Source of the DNA: Oreocharis arfaki
Taxonomy: Eukaryota > Chordata > Aves > Passeriformes > Paramythiidae
Assembly (NCBI GenBank): GCA_013398015.1
Contig: VZRR01010412.1
Coordinates: 124,001-188,000 of the forward strand
Length of the DNA: 64,000 nt
Direction of reading: 5' to 3'
In this document: positions 12,183 to 26,300 of the stretch, in pieces
Numbering within the stretch: the stretch's first letter is position 1
Layout: every line of letters begins with the position of its first letter
Program-made: the position numbers and the translations under genes
Notes under the pieces: model-generated
The model's input: the letters and a program-made list of their open reading frames with translations, nothing else
Database searches by the model: none
Told to the model about the DNA's origin: nothing

Positions 12183-15100
12183 AGAAATTACATACATTGG
12201 TCCAGAGGGAAAGCTGAAACATAGCCTGTGTCGAAAAGAAAAGGGTGATTTCAGTATATTTGACAGCACATATTTTCCTTGGGATGTTGTGATTCTCATT
12301 CTCCAAAGCTATTACAAATTATTATAGCACTTTATACTTCCAGCACAGCTGACATGGAAAAGGATTTTTTTCCCAAACCATGAGCATCCAGTGAGCAGCT
12401 GTTGCAGATCAACACCCCTCTGTTATGAAGGGAAATATCTTTGCTTGGTGAAAATCGGTGCAGGGGCACCAGCTTCAGTGGTGTTGTATCTTTTATGAAA
12501 ATTAAAGTTTTTCTTTGGAATACTGAATATTTGCTCTCTTCCCCGGGCTTGCTTTTAGTAGCAGCCTAACTAACAATAAGAATTTAAGGGGAAATATCTC
12601 AAACTAAACCTGAGCTTCAGCCACTGCTCTGTCTTGGAGGTTGGTGGTCTTTGCCTGAGGAGGAATTCTTATGAATGTCATTATCCATGTAAGGAAAATC
12701 CCTTAAGTGGTGTTAATATTTGTATTTATATATTTATATTTCTAACAGCCAAGACACACATGTGTGTACAGCCTTCTCCAATGTGATATTAATTCATCGG
12801 CAGCTCCAAATCCTAAGTTGTGCATCAGTCAAAACTGATAATTTTACACAGACTGTTGAAAATATGCACATAAAATTCCTGTATTTTCATGTAAAACGTA
12901 GCAAACTCATCCATGTACACCAGCCCTATGGTTAGGCCAGCATTATGAAGAGTTAAATGCATGAATTAATGTGTAATTTAAAATTAAAGAGTAATTTATG
13001 AAGAATTAACATCTTGTTCCTATACATCCTGTATATTAAACAGTTACAGATTTCCTCCTGATGGAATACAAATAACTCTGGCCAGGAAACCTATTTGTAT
13101 CAAGCACTTTGGAGCAGTTTCTTTCCTTTTTTAATGGCTACTGCTAAAGGAGAAAATTTAGTCTTCCTTTTGCTTCCAGATATACCCACGAACTCCATGT
13201 CTCCCATAGGCAGTAAATAGATATTGATTTTCTCCATAACAGAAGTACATTATTGCACTGATTAAACCATAGACCTTCCTTTATGACATAAGAAAAAAAT
13301 TGGGAATTGGTGAGCTGAAGAGGATTTATGTTACAAAATAATTTGGGTTTTTATATTCATCAAACTGTAATTGAAGCTCTAAATGCAAAGCCTCTGAGTA
13401 TATCGCCCTTTTTAAGCAGAAGCAACTGGCATTTAAAATAAATGCTGATATTATAATTATCAAAGCATTATGTCTGTTAGAGCTGCTAATAGTCACTTTG
13501 CTTCATATTTCTTTTTATTTTACATTTGTCAAAATCCTGACAAGCATACTCTGGGATAATGTTAGATTCTGTGTTGATATTGTTGCTCAACAAGAACATT
13601 GATTATGTCTTAATAGGACATATTCAGTATGCATTATATGCAATTATCATCTTAAGCGAACACAAGCATTTATTTAGCACCAACTGAAATTATTTAAATC
13701 CAAAGAATTTTTCTTTCTGGTTAGCATTATATTATAAAGTCATTAGTACCAAATAGGATATGGCAGCACACTCCTGATACAGTGTTATGCATGAATACAT
13801 AGTTTATAAACAGAATTATGAATAGTTGAGGCACTGTTGCATCATTACAGAAATACAAATATCCATGATATAATCAGAAAACTCTCCATTGATGATTAGA
13901 ATTGGAAGGATACTTAAAACCCTTGTAAGGATGTTGAATGTTCTGTGAGTTTTTGCTTCCCAAGCACAGTTTGTTTTGATCTTAGCAACTTTCTGTGAAT
14001 TTGGGGGATTTCTGTTCTCAGTTCTTTTGGGGGGTGAGGCCTGAAGCACTAAAGGAAGTCTTGGTGCTGTGGTGCTGAGCATGCCCTGCCCAAAATCTGC
14101 CATCCGTGGGTGTCTTGCAGGGGAGCACTGGAGGAAGACCTTGGATTGGGGATTTCCTGGGGAAAGCACTGGCTCCTGGAGCCCTGCTGCTGCTGGACCC
14201 CTGGGTGCTGATGCAGGGAATCACAGCCTCAAGGGCCCTAAACCTTGCCTGCAATCAGCCAAGTAGTTCCACTGCTTTCCACCTTGCATTTTGAGTCCTA
14301 CTGCACTGATGATGCTGCCAATTCCAGCTGAATTTGGATGCTCTACAGCCCAGACCAAGGCTTGGGCTGGTGCTGCTGCTGCTGGGAAATACTGACAGCC
14401 AGGTCTTGCTTCTCCTCCCTCACTGACAGCTTTTTACTGTATCTTTAGGTAACATTAAGAGACTAAAACCCGGCAGAAAGGCAGCATCATCTGGTTTCAT
14501 CCAGCATGACCCAGAAGTGCTCCCTTGGTTCACTCCACCTGTGTGTGCCTGCACTGCAGTGTTTATTTCCCCGTGCTGCGATGAGATCCTGCTGCCTTTG
14601 TCAGGAAGCTGAACTCTGACAGAGTGCCTTGCCTTGGCTCTCCCTGCTCTCTGGTGCCGAGCCAGCTCTGCCAGGGGAGTGAGATCTGATGGGAATGTTA
14701 GCTCTGGTGGGGGTGGCAGGGAGGGGGCCTTTGCAGGAAAGCACTCAGGACACAGCTCACCTCCTCGGCAAACCACACAGTTTGGCAGTGTCACCCCTGC
14801 CGTGGCTAAATGACTAAAGGGAAAATTTATGGGGAAAGGAATGGCTCTCCTGCTGTAATTATACAAACCCTCTCCACAGTGTCACACTCCACAAAGTCAC
14901 AGTTGATAAATAATAAGCCCCACCAGCAGCGACTGGATGTTCATTTATTAAAATAATCTATTATCCTTCGGAGCTGCAGATCCCACTTGTTGAGAGCTGG
15001 GGCTTATTTCGGTTGTTCATATCTCGCTGTCCAAGTGGTATTGATTGGATTGCTTTGGCAAGGCTGTGCTTGGGTCATTTAGGAGCAGGCCTGGGTTTAG

Positions 15101-15806
15101 TGACAGGCAGTGACTCAGCGGGACAAGTCTGAGTCACTGTGGGGTCCCAAAATGATACAAATTTTGGGTGCTGCCTTTATTGCTCACCTGCAGGTGGGCA
15201 GGGATGTAGGAAGGAAGGCTGTTCTCCTCCACTGCCGCCTTCCAGCAGCACTTATTCCTCACAAGATGGGAGAAAAAGGAAGGAGAACACGCTGGGGTCC
15301 AAGGTCTGATCCCTGAGAAGAGGGAAACGCTGAGGAGGTGCCTCGAGAGCTTCTAGAGCAGCCCTGAGAGCCCGGCACAGCCCCTCTGCAGCAGCACCCC
15401 CGAGGAACGGGGCTGGAGGGAGCACAGGGATCCCTGCTCTGTCTGCAGAAATCCAGGATTGGGGTGAATCCCACTGATCCAAACAACCCCTGCTGCTGCC
15501 TGCCTCGGCTGGGCTGGAAGGAGGAGAATTGCTGAAAATTCTCAGCACAATTCACTCACACAAGCGAGTGGAAAAAAGAAATCTGATGGGAAGGAGCCTC
15601 TGCTCAGGGTTTGCATCTGTTAGCAGCTGCTCCCTCCAACAAAGCAAATATTTGGTGACAGAACGAGATGTAGGAAGTGCTGCATAGCAGGGAGGTGTGA
15701 AGTATTCATAATTATACGAAATACTACTCAAAATTCAATGTTTTTCACGTTTTGTGCGAGCTTAAACATTGGACTCCTGTCACAGACATTTCTGCTGCAG
15801 TAGATG

Positions 15807-15898
15807 CAATTTCTAGCATAAATGGGCTTGCTTTCAACAGAAAATAGGACAGTTTTCAAAGGAAAAAAGGCCAATTTGTAGCAAAAATGGGCTTCTTT
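15807..15898. repeat. Imperfect direct repeat, 28 bp, 65 bp apart
   Basis: CAATTTCTAGCATAAATGGG (from 15807) and CAATTTGTAGCAAAAATGGG (from 15872) match at 18 of 20 positions, and both continue into GCTT and CTTT. It may be a small old duplication. It is unique sequence otherwise. Confidence 0.7.
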
Positions 15899-17816
15899 CT
15901 GAGCAAAGAGGCTGATAAACATGAAGTGATAAATGACTTTACAAGTTTTCCATACAATAATAACAACTTTCTAATCAAAATAATGAATAAGTTGCAGCTA
16001 GGGAAGGGGAGAGAAGTCTCATTCAGGTTCTAATACATTTTAGAAAATAAATATATGAAAACTGTGAATTTAGTTGCCCTCCATAGCGTGAGTTTGTGTT
16101 GGAGACAAGTCAGTAATACTTCTCTTCGTATGTTTTTATGACATTATAAATCAAATTCCTGTTCTTGGTTTGCCGCCTTCTGAGATGAATTTCACGGAAT
16201 AACGTTGTAAGACTTCAGGAAATGCATTTCTTAGGATCCCCTGTGTGGCACTGGCATCTGATTTCTTAGCAGTCTGTATGTTTTTAGAACAAAATTTATC
16301 TTCTGGCTTGACTTCTTGTCTTTCCATGCAAATTTATTGTTTCATAATAGCTGATCTGATGAGCAGCTGAGGTGGTTGCTTCTCTCCTGGCCTAAAAATG
16401 CTTCAAAAAATCTACGTGCTGAGGAGCTGGGATCTCCTTCTTACACATGCTCCAAAAAAAGAGATGGTGGGATGTGCCTAGGAAAACATAAAATGCAAAA
16501 TTCAGTATTTGGGAAAAGCTTCCAAATCCCTCTGTTACAGAGCAGATCGTGTGACCCAAGAGGTTGCTTTGCTGGGCTGTCTCCCTGCTGTCAGTTCCCA
16601 GGAAAAGTGTTGGATAAAGGACATGGATGAGGGATGTCAGGGATGGGAACCCTGGGCTCTTGCAGGCACAGTTCCAATAGGTTCCAAAAGCAGTGGCTTT
16701 GGGGCAGCTTTCCCCTGGGATCCAGGGTTATTTTTGCAGGACGGTTTGGATGAACATTCCCAGGCCATGCAATGTTGTCACCGTGGAGCTTTAGAGGTGA
16801 CTGCAGCACGTCCCCATCTGTGTCCTCTGTGATGGTGCCGCTCACGTGGGCTTTGGGCAGATGGTTCCATTCAAGGCAGCCACACAAAACTCATCTTAAA
16901 TAAGTTCCCAGAGAAATCCCTGTCAGAATTCCCTGCGAGTTCCACGGGAGCAGGTTCTGCTGCTGCTGACAGCTCCCTTTGACAGAGCTATTGCTGAGCC
17001 CTGGTCCAGCTCTCAAACACGTGTGCTTCCATCCTTGATGTGAGAGAAGGGAATTCCAAAGGCTGGCTCATTCCCATTCCAGAACTGTGACCACAAATGG
17101 GTTTTTTTCCTAGTGAAGGCTGTGTTTTAGGGGAGGAAATTAATCTGGGTTTTGCTCTGGACCCGTGCTGTCTGGTGCTGCAGTAGGTGGGCTGCCAGAT
17201 AAGTACCCATGTCATGGCAATCAGATATCAGCAATATAAATCATTAATATCACTCTACATGTTTGCTTTGGGCCATAACTGGAAGTCTCAGCCTGTTTTG
17301 GAAACTGCATTTTTGTTTCTTGCAGTGGAACAAACTTAAATTACCAGTCTAAATGCTAATACCCAGAATGAATGGGATTTAATAAAGTGAATTTATATGT
17401 AGATTGTGACATTAGTATTTAATTATGTACCCATCATAACACTGATGAAGCAAGCTGCTAAATATTGGTGCACTGAAGGTAGAGCTTACTCTTAAAGAGC
17501 AAGTATATTTTAATTTCTTACCTCTTTCCTAATCTTCCTAAATAACAGGATAAATTATGTACTGTTTACCAATATTCACCTTCATGCTGGATTGCAAATG
17601 AGGTTTCCAGGGTAGCAGCTGAACTCATAGAAAGCTGTGCTCGTGTTTCAGTAACACATTGTGATAACAGATCTGTTCCTCTGCTATGTTTTATTAGGCC
17701 AAATAAAGCTTTGGATTTTTAAAAATTTATTATTTTAATATCAACTAAAAGTAGTATGCTATCCCTGTGGGGTTTTTGCTTAACCTTTCATTTTCTGTTG
17801 TTTTCTTTTTTTTCAG

Positions 17817-17957
17817 ACCATGGAAAGCCCAAAGTATGAGCTGGTTATAGAAGCCAAGGATATGGGAGGGATGGACGTGGGACTAACAGGCACAGCCACT
17901 GCCACTATTCTGATCGATGACAAAAATGACCACGCACCAGAATTCACCAAGAAGGAG
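17817..17957 (+). CDS. CDH13: CDH13 internal exon (probable exon 8): end of EC2 and EC2-EC3 linker
   Basis: This 141-bp exon encodes 47 residues and both ends are in phase 0. The acceptor is a pyrimidine-rich tract ending in TTTCAG, with a plausible branch point CTTAAC whose adenine is near 17783. The donor is GTAAGG. The peptide runs from TMESPKYELVIEAKD to EFTKKE. It holds the last two beta strands of EC2: the AKD element (residues 13-15), whose Asp is a calcium ligand in the family, then the glycine-rich turn and TATATI strand. The linker DDKNDHAPEF (residues 34-43) matches the cadherin consensus DXNDXXP that coordinates calcium between repeats. Classical cadherin exon 8 is 129 bp in CDH1, so this exon is 12 bp longer at the same place. 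The in-frame ATG at 17820 is an internal Met, not a start. Open reading continues past the donor only to a stop at about 18003, which is intron. Confidence 0.95.
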
Positions 17958-18961
17958 GTAAGGACTGGCCATCTGTTCTCCGCAAAATGGTGCAAGCAAT
18001 TGTAATTAGCCTGTTTCTAAATGTAAAGATGTTCCCTGAGGAAAACAGGCACGTACAGAATGTTTTTAGCTCGGTGTGACAGACTTTCCTGGAGCTGCTC
18101 TTTTCCTTTCTTCGCGTTAATAAACGTGTGTGCATCAGCTCCAAGCCAAAGGGCAACCACAAGGTAAAAAGATTGTGTCATTTAGAGGTTGGCTAGCAGG
18201 GTGAAAACCTGTGAAATAAATTTGCTGGTGGTAACTTTCTCCTTTTGCTCCTGTGGGGGAAAATAGCAAAAATAGCTTGAGGCTTTAGATGGCCAGGACT
18301 GTGGATGAAAACAGCATTTTCTTCCTGTCTACAGCACTTCCTCTGTGAGGAGCCAGAGATTGGTGGTTCTGTAATTAGAGCTCCAGTCTTAAAAGCTTCA
18401 AATCCAGGAATTTGCAAGGAAAGGTTTTTTTTTTTTCCCTGTAAACTGAATTCAGCTGAAGGGTGCTGGAAAGTTCTGATAAACCCCAAACCACAGTGAG
18501 GGAATTCCCTGCCTGCATCCCCCACATTTCCTGCCCTGCTCACACTGCTCCCTTCCATCCCCTACGTTTGCTCTTAGTCTGATTTTTTTGGTATCTGGAG
18601 ACAATATGAGAGTTTTAAAAGTTTTACCTAATAACAGCCAGGTTGGATTTTGCTATAAAAGTTTCCTGGGGCTCTGCAAACTTTTAAGGAAAAATTCTAA
18701 AAATATGAGGAGTAAACCTGAGGGATCCTGATTTTAAGATAATTGTGGAAGAGGAAAAGGGAAGCCTGTTGCTGTAGAAGTTTTTTTTATTTAACCTGAA
18801 GAATATTTTTTACCTTTTTACAATTTGTTTCCTGGCCTAATATTAACAATTTGGCAACAGATTATTTTGAATTAAATTGCTGTTATTTTACTTAAATAAT
18901 TTTTCCTTTTAAAAATGCAAAGTGAGTGAATACCAGATTCAAACACGACAAAGAAGGGTTT

Positions 18962-18996
18962 AAAAAAAAAAGAAAAAAGAAAAAAGAAGAAGAAAT
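18962..18996. repeat. A/G-only polypurine tract
   Basis: About 35 bases are purine only, mostly A with single G residues every six or seven bases and then GAAGAAGAA. It is a low-complexity tract of the kind left by an old poly-A tail, but no retro-element is recognisable next to it. Confidence 0.85.
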
Positions 18997-20174
18997 TAGA
19001 AACAATGACAATTTTGCCAAGGGAATATCTATAATTATTTCACTAAAATGCTTTGGCAGCAGCGTTTCAGTCACCTAAAAATTATCACGGAGAGACTGAT
19101 CCAAACCTTTCAAGCACATAGGTGACAATTAAGTGACTGTGATCAAACGATTAATTCCCTCAGAATTACCTTTTACATCAGGCTTTTAGTGCTCTGAAAG
19201 CTGTCCTGACAACCAATACTTAAAATATCTTCGAAATGCTGTATTTTTTTTAACCTTCTGGAAAATAACAATGTACAAGGACAGCTTGGTGTATTTAGAA
19301 ACAGGAATTTATTGGATTAATCAATATTGACAGCAATTCGTGTCAGTCAGAATCCTACCTACTTGAATTGCCAAAGTTGGAGAATTCTTCTCTGGAAGAA
19401 ATATTTTTAGATGTCTTTCAATGCATTTCTTTTGAAGAAATCTTTCTGTAGTTATAGTCGTGTTTGACTCAATAATTTGGTAATTTGGACACAAAAGTTC
19501 TGTGCCTGCTTAGCCACAAAAGTACTGTTAGTATCAATTTCTGTGGAAATTCAGAAATGTTCATAAATTCAGTTCACTCAGGGACAGTAAAAGGTACTTT
19601 ATACCCTTGAAAGTTTGGGGGTTTAGCACAGAAATGAAATAGGTGTGAAGAGACAGCATTATCTTGTTTTCTTTGAAAAGTCTGGTCTTAGAAATTTTTC
19701 TTGCATTTCTTTTCTTTTCCACAGCACCGTGTCGTTTTCTTTGTAATGGTTTGACATGGGTTTGAACCTTTCAGTATTTAGAGGTGTCAGTGACCTGAGA
19801 AATCTTCCCTCTGCCTTGATAAGTGATATTCATATTCCATGAAGTAGGCAGGAAAAAATCAGCCTCTAACGTATGGTGCCAGGCCGCTTTAGGAGCAGGT
19901 TCTGTATTTGAAATAAGTAGTGTAAGAGGAGGGAGGGGCATCACATCTCAATTTACCAATTGATTTAATGCCACTTTATTTGTTTTACTGCTGAAAGCGC
20001 TTAATTATTGCATTTTAATACCAGTTGCACACCACAGGCTGCAGTACTATTGACTTGAATTAGAGCTGAAAGAATAAGGTATATTTTACAAGATAACTTC
20101 TGAAGGAGAGAGCTCAAATTCAGTAACTCTGAAGCTTTGATTCCAGTGTGAACCTTCTTTTATTTATTTTATTG

Positions 20175-20352
20175 CCTGGCCTTGGACACTTCCAGGGATG
20201 GAGCAGCCACAGCTTCTCTGGGCAACCTGTTCCTCACACCCTCACAGGGAGGAATTCCTTCCAAATATCCCATCTGAATCCACACTTCTTCAGCTAAAGG
20301 CCATTCTCACTTGTCCTATCCCTACCTGCTCTAGTGAAAAAGCCTTCTCCTG
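20175..20352 (-). mobile_element. CR1 LINE fragment, truncated at both ends, minus strand
   Basis: The block starts abruptly at CCTGGCCTTGGACACTTCC and runs through CAGCCACAGCTTCTCTGGGC, CACCCTCACAGGGAGGAATT and the CTTGTCCTATCC stretch before losing similarity. It lacks the octamer tail seen in the other copies, so the 3' end of the element is missing too. It reads GGGATGGAGCAGCC where the copies at 8925, 26445 and 36744 read GGGATCCAGGGGCAGCC. This suggests a different, probably older subfamily. Confidence 0.85.
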
Positions 20353-23300
20353 GAACAGGGAGTTCTCATCCAATGGATCTGTTCTGCCACCCAGCCTTCG
20401 TCCCTCCCTGCACCCCTCTCCTGGGCCAGTCTGATGCAGCCGTGCTGCAGGAAAAGTTCATCCATGGAGGGTCAGGGGCTCAGCCCAGGGGGAGCTGAGC
20501 ATCCTGGCTGTGATCCAGCACTGCACCTCCATTAACTGCAGGGGAAGAGCTGAAGCCCTGGAGGCTTTAGGTGTGTGTCAGGTGCTGTGATGGCTCAATA
20601 AATGAGACATTGCTCAGTGGGATTCAGCCCAGTTCATCGTTCGGTTACTGCCCCAGCACTCCACACACTTCCAAAATATCTGTCTTGTTCTGCCTCACAT
20701 CTACACTTCCTGCTAATAATAGGCTCTGAGCAGTGTAAAAATCCATTCAGGTGTGCAAACAGTACCCTGTTCTCTCCAGGGGTTTTCATAATTTCATCTT
20801 TAATGCCAAAAAGAGCAATATTTTAAGAGTTCCTCCAAAAATCCCAGGTGAGGTAGCAAGGTCTACCTTTTAAAAGGTCACAGTGGCTGGGATAGTGTGC
20901 CAGATTTAAATTACAGGAACTGAAAATAGAGATACTTTCTCTATTAAAGTTAGTGGCCTCTTTTTAAAATTTACAACCTTATTTCTATAATGGGAAAAAG
21001 TTTTTAAATTAATTTAGTGAATCATTATTTTGTATCACAAAGGAATTTGGCCTTTCCTGTCCAGCAAGGTGAGGCCTTAGGCTCAGATTTTGTTCAGCAG
21101 CAAAGGATTGCTCATGTGAAAACAAGGAATGAAGCAAAGCAAGGAGCAGGCACAGATTGCTCTGGAAAATCTGATACCTGCCTTGCATCCTGCAGGATAT
21201 TCCCAGTGGGTGGGAATGAGCTGGACTGGGGGAACACTAATGGTGCTGAGTATTGTTTTTATACCTAGAACATCAACAAAAATGAGAATTCTTTTCTTGT
21301 GTCACTGTAAGAGTGGGTGACAGAGCACTGCAGTGCTGTATCCTGCAGAAAGGGGATTTTAGCCTGGAGTTGATGTCACTGTGGCTGTGGTGTGATGAAA
21401 AATTAACAATGTGGCATCTGCTGAAAGACACGAGCTGGCAAATTCTCCTCTTGTATCTGTTTCTGGAGGCATGGCTGTGCCCAGATATCCCCTAAGACCC
21501 ACAAGAGGAAAAACCAGAGCTTTAACACAAGAAAGACGTGGACTTGACCCCTTTCTGTCTCTTCTTCCTCTCCAAAAGAACAGTCCCATGAATCCTACTT
21601 ATTCCATTCCTGCCTGCAGAGTGTAGGCTCAGAAATGAGATTCCTCTGGCTCTGTTTGCCTTTATCTTCTGCCCTGAATGTTTAAAGCTTCCCTTGCTGC
21701 TCTTTAATGCCTTATTTTCCCTTAATATCAGATATATTGTCCTTGCATGGTAAATGCTGTCAGGCACTTGAGAGAGGAATGCAGTGGTGTGGCTGAAGGA
21801 GGAGATTTTTCTAAAGTCCCTCCAGTTCTCAGATCTCTCCTTCTCGCCAGGATTGGGACAGCAGCCCATCCCTAGCCAGCCCTGGAAAAGTGGGATTTGT
21901 CAGAGTGCTCTCACTGGCACGTTAGAAACAGCAACTTCACTTGGCCAGGGAACAGCCATTCCTCACATAATTCCTCTTTCTCCCACTTCCAGCCTCGCCT
22001 TCAATTCCATCCATTCCTGGGACAAAGAAACGTAAAATAGAGGTAATTCTGTCACACCAGGGAGAACAAGATTAGGGAAAATATTTTTCCTGGTATAAAT
22101 TTTTTGAATATATATATATGTTCTTAGAAAAGAATTTTCCCATAAAGATCTTGCCTCCTGTGAACGGAATAAAATTTGTGTAATTTGACAAAACACCACC
22201 ACTGTGAGATCTGAGATACACGAGTGCTGGGAGTCTTAAGTGAAAAATATGATTTGCTCACATTCTGAATACCAGCTGATAAATGGTTTATAAAGGAGTA
22301 ATAAATGACTAATGTGGGCTTTAATAAATGATTCATCAGTTCCTATAGAGACCTGTAAGTGGATAGGTTGCTTGTCACCATGATTTATGATGACTTCCAG
22401 GCCCGTCTCCTGCCTCAGTTGTGTTACCCACTGGGTAAAGCAGCCCCTGGAGGACAATCTGTACCTCCGTCTGCTCGTGGTTCAAAGAGGATATGAGACT
22501 TTCACAGCACCATCTGGAGAGATTTATTTTGCTGCTCAGACTGTTGAGAAACGGGCTTGAAGCTTTTGAGAGTCCCTGTCTTAATTCTTGGTATTGGCTA
22601 AACTGAGCAGAGCAACAAATACGGAGCTAAAAGCAATTTTAAGGTTCCCTCTGGATCATTTTTCCATACTTCTTTTACAAAAATGTCTCTCCTAGACATG
22701 ATACTTTCATTTTCTGTGGCAAGCAGACCTCCTCAACTCAGACCAGATCTGCCCATGCACTTTGCATGTTTAAAGTCAGCTAATCTCATCTCTCCTTCCT
22801 CTGCGGCCTGAGAGTCAACCCTGGTCCTTCTTGCCTTGTCTTGCAGGGAATATTTTCCCCTTTGGGACTCCTAATTTATTTTGTTCCTTTCTGTGTAGGA
22901 CTTCCAGTGAGCTGGGCCATGCCTTTAGACACAATCATGTCAATGGTAGATGATTCCCCTCCACCCCCCTCCCACAGACCTTCACATCTGACTGGGAGAG
23001 ATTTCTGAGAACCACAACTGTGTGGAAAACAGAGCCAAAGAGGAGCTGTCCTTTGGCTATAAAACCCAGCTGGGGAGCACAGCCAGGGCTGCAGGCCTCT
23101 CCCATTCCCTGTTGGGCTGGAAATCAGAGTGCAAACCAGGCTGAACAGAGGCAAAACCAGCAGGAGCTGCCAGGGTGGCCCAGCAAGTTGGTGAGGACAA
23201 ACCAAGCTGGACTCTTCCCGCATCACAATCTGTTCTCTCCTGCTGGATGGTGGAAGGGCTGAGATGCTTGAGCAGCATCAGCAGATCTGAGCAGATGAGA

Positions 23301-26300
23301 AGCCACTGCCAGGCTGATAGCTAAGAATCAGTTTCATTATGGCCTGAAAGTGGTGGGAACCAATCTCAAATTCCAGCAGCCTGTTCAAATTGGATCAAAC
23401 TCCCCCAGCACTGATTTGTCAGGAGAAACAGTTTTGTGGGATAGATAAAACCATTACAGCAAAATCACATGAGCAGAATGCATATTGGAATTTCCATTTG
23501 GCTCCCATTTCTGGGCTGTGAGACAATTTACATGCAGAGAAATCAGAATTCGTACAGAAACTCAACAGAGCAGGGCAAAGCCTCTGCAGCTGTCAGTAAA
23601 CTTTGGCCCAAAGAACAGCTCCATGATGGCTGCAGACTGCCAGAGAGGAGCTCTTTGGCCACCCTTGTTTTTTCTAGAGCTGTAAATACAGCCAGAAAGG
23701 CTCCTGGAGCATATCTTAACCTTCAGAAACCTCTACACCAGATAAATATTTGCAGTGACCTTTTCACTCAGCTTTATTTCCACTTGATCCTCTTGTAGCA
23801 GCTCACTAACACACTTGACAGACCTCCAAGTGCCCAAAAGTCTCCTCGAAAGCAAATGAAAGATGTTGCCTGGTATGGTTTTCATACGTGAGAGGCAGAA
23901 TTTACGAAAGGAAACAAACATCTAAATACCAGCAAATATTTTATTTTCTAAATGAACATTTCGAGCATTCTGTTGTCACTGCAAAAATGAAATTGAAATT
24001 TTCAGTGGCTGTACCATTTCTTCACAGTTAATTATTGGTCACTGGACTCACCCATGGTACAGTTCAAGGCATCCAGAGCTTTCTGAGCTGTCATGACTTA
24101 CAAACAGAACAGGTTTCAAAATCATGTAAGCAGTTTAGGAATCTAAGAATCTAAATAATAGGCATGTAGACACCCCTTCTTTTGTTGGTTTTGTCCCTAA
24201 ATAATTTTAGATGTCAAAAATAAGAAAGAAGAAATTATCGGACTTTAAATAAAATAGCTGAAAAGACATCCAGTGCCCACTGGAGTTCCAAAAACTGGCT
24301 TTAGGAGCATAGATTGCTTTGACTCTCAGTGCAATTAGGATTCCAAATGTCTGTCTCTTTTCTAATCACTTTCAAATAACCTGGAAAAATGCCCATGATC
24401 AGGAAGAAGGTTTATTAAAATTTCTGGGTTGTGTCGTGGTGCTACCAAACTAAGGACATCTGGAAGACTTATCTGAACAGCCTGGCTATCTGGATAATGA
24501 AATTACCCTTTTTGGTTGTTTTTCTTTTTTAACTTTTCTTCAATATTGTGTGTCAGTTTTTATCAGAATTAGCTGGCTTGAGGATTCTCATATGATGAGA
24601 AACGCTCAGCACCACTCAGGATTGAATTGCCAATGACCTAAACAACAAATACTCTGCTGCAGCATTTCAAGAGCAGAATAATTTCAGAGGAAGGAAAAAA
24701 AATGTGATTATTCTGTGCATTGACTGAAACAGAGAAGTCTTCAGCAAAAACCAAAAGCAAAACAACAAAATAATATTGTTTGGGAGACCAGTGGTTCCTG
24801 TGCTCATCCAGATTCACACTGTGTGCATAATAATCTGTATTCATGTGGCTTTCAGCGAGCTATCTGCATAACCAGTGTAAGCACTTTGTTCAAGAACTTT
24901 TGCAAAATATGTTTAACACGGAGTCCATCCACTTATCACATAATTAGAGCTGGATGCGCTGCATAGCAGTAGGCAGCAGACTCCTGCATTTATCTTCGCT
25001 CGTGAGGGGTGAGTTCATTGCTTTGTTTCTCTCCACCAAGGTCAGGAAATACATGAAGTTGTCTATTTAATCTCCAGATAAACACATTGCAGTGGTACAT
25101 AAAACAACAGAGTGCCTGCTTTTTAATCTGGGAGCAGCTGAGAAGCACTTGTACGGTACAGGAAAGGTTCTGTGAATAGAAATGATTGTTCAAACAGTGG
25201 GAATTTGGGGAGGAACACAAAGGCGCTGCGCTGCTCCTTCAGATCTGATTTTCCTCCCAGCACTCTGGCTCTCCGAGTAGGCTCACACAGGAAACTTGCA
25301 TTTCTGCCAGGCCTTTTCCTTTTTTCCCCCCTTTGTCGCTGTTCCTTTCCTGCCCTTTGGTCAGCTGCCCTGCTTTGTTGTGATCAGCTGATCTGAGCCA
25401 CCCTGATGCAAACTTCTGCGAGAGCCCCTGCCTTTTGCAAGCCTTTGGCTGTGCTTGGAAGGTCAGCAGCAGCTCCGTGGAAATAAGGGCAATCCTCAGT
25501 GCAGCTGGCAAATTCTCACCACAAAACCCTTCCAGTGCCGACTTATCCTCTGAAGGCTTCTTCCATCTGCTTCTGCTGACAGCAAATATCCAAACACTGT
25601 GAGCAGCAGGAAAGCCATAAACCCACAATTTATTGCTCTCTTCTCCAAGAAGTGAAGGTTAATATGCTTCCTCAATGTGGTCTATGAGGTGTGAACTTTA
25701 CGACAGATATTAAGGTCGGGATTACAAAGCAAACAGTAGCAGTGAGAGTCTGGAGTACCTCTAGCACAAATACATTTGGGTAAGGAGCTGGGGAGTAGAA
25801 ATTAAAAAGGAAGGAAGGCTCAAACAAAGGCTCTTGAGGGAAGCACAAGCTAAACAAAGATAATGTAATGTCTCCAGACCTAGACTTGGACCACTTATTC
25901 AGGGAAGCTGTATAAACATAATTATTAACAAGCTTTGCCAGGAGTGGCTATGTGATTTTCCAATCAAACAAAAAAAACCCCCCGCCAGCTGGAATTTTGC
26001 AGTTGCCTTCAAACCAAATGAGGACTGTTTTCTACAGATTTCAATCGTAATGTACATTTAAAAATTTGAGTATTTTCCCTGATAATTTTTTTTTTTCCTC
26101 TAAATGTACGGCTGAAACTGTCCATGGAAATTTCCTTTGGTTTCACTCTTCTCCAAGAGTGCTCATAGCATATTGTACTTCATTAACTGTCCAAGGAATT
26201 CCAGCTTCAACACTGAGTGCTGTCAGGTGACACGGAGACTTCCAAGAAACTTCACACAGTTGCTTTCAGATCAAGATACAAAGCAAAGCACTAGTCTCTC

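Larger units (their letters stand above)
1..17816 (+). other. CDH13: CDH13 intron preceding exon 8 (3' part)
   Basis: This is the downstream 17.8 kb of the intron that enters the window. I see no coding exon: no cadherin motif appears in any frame before 17817. Most of it is AT-rich unique sequence (for example 1-2450, 6900-8040, 10130-10560, 12680-13900, 15640-16350, 17220-17816). Richer G+C stretches at about 2560-2840, 5740-6110, 8050-8600, 14000-14800 and 15100-15540 carry short open frames on both strands without recognisable domains. Identified elements inside are a hairpin at 8196-8255, a CR1 fragment at 8925-9215 and a 25-bp minisatellite at 11320-11775. The open frames of 90-190 codons here are what random GC-richer DNA gives, and I do not call them genes. 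Confidence 0.85.

Noticed and set aside
17820..18005. 61-codon frame starting with ATG at 17820 as a separate small gene
   Set aside because: It is the cadherin exon read through its donor into intron. The ATG is internal to EC2.
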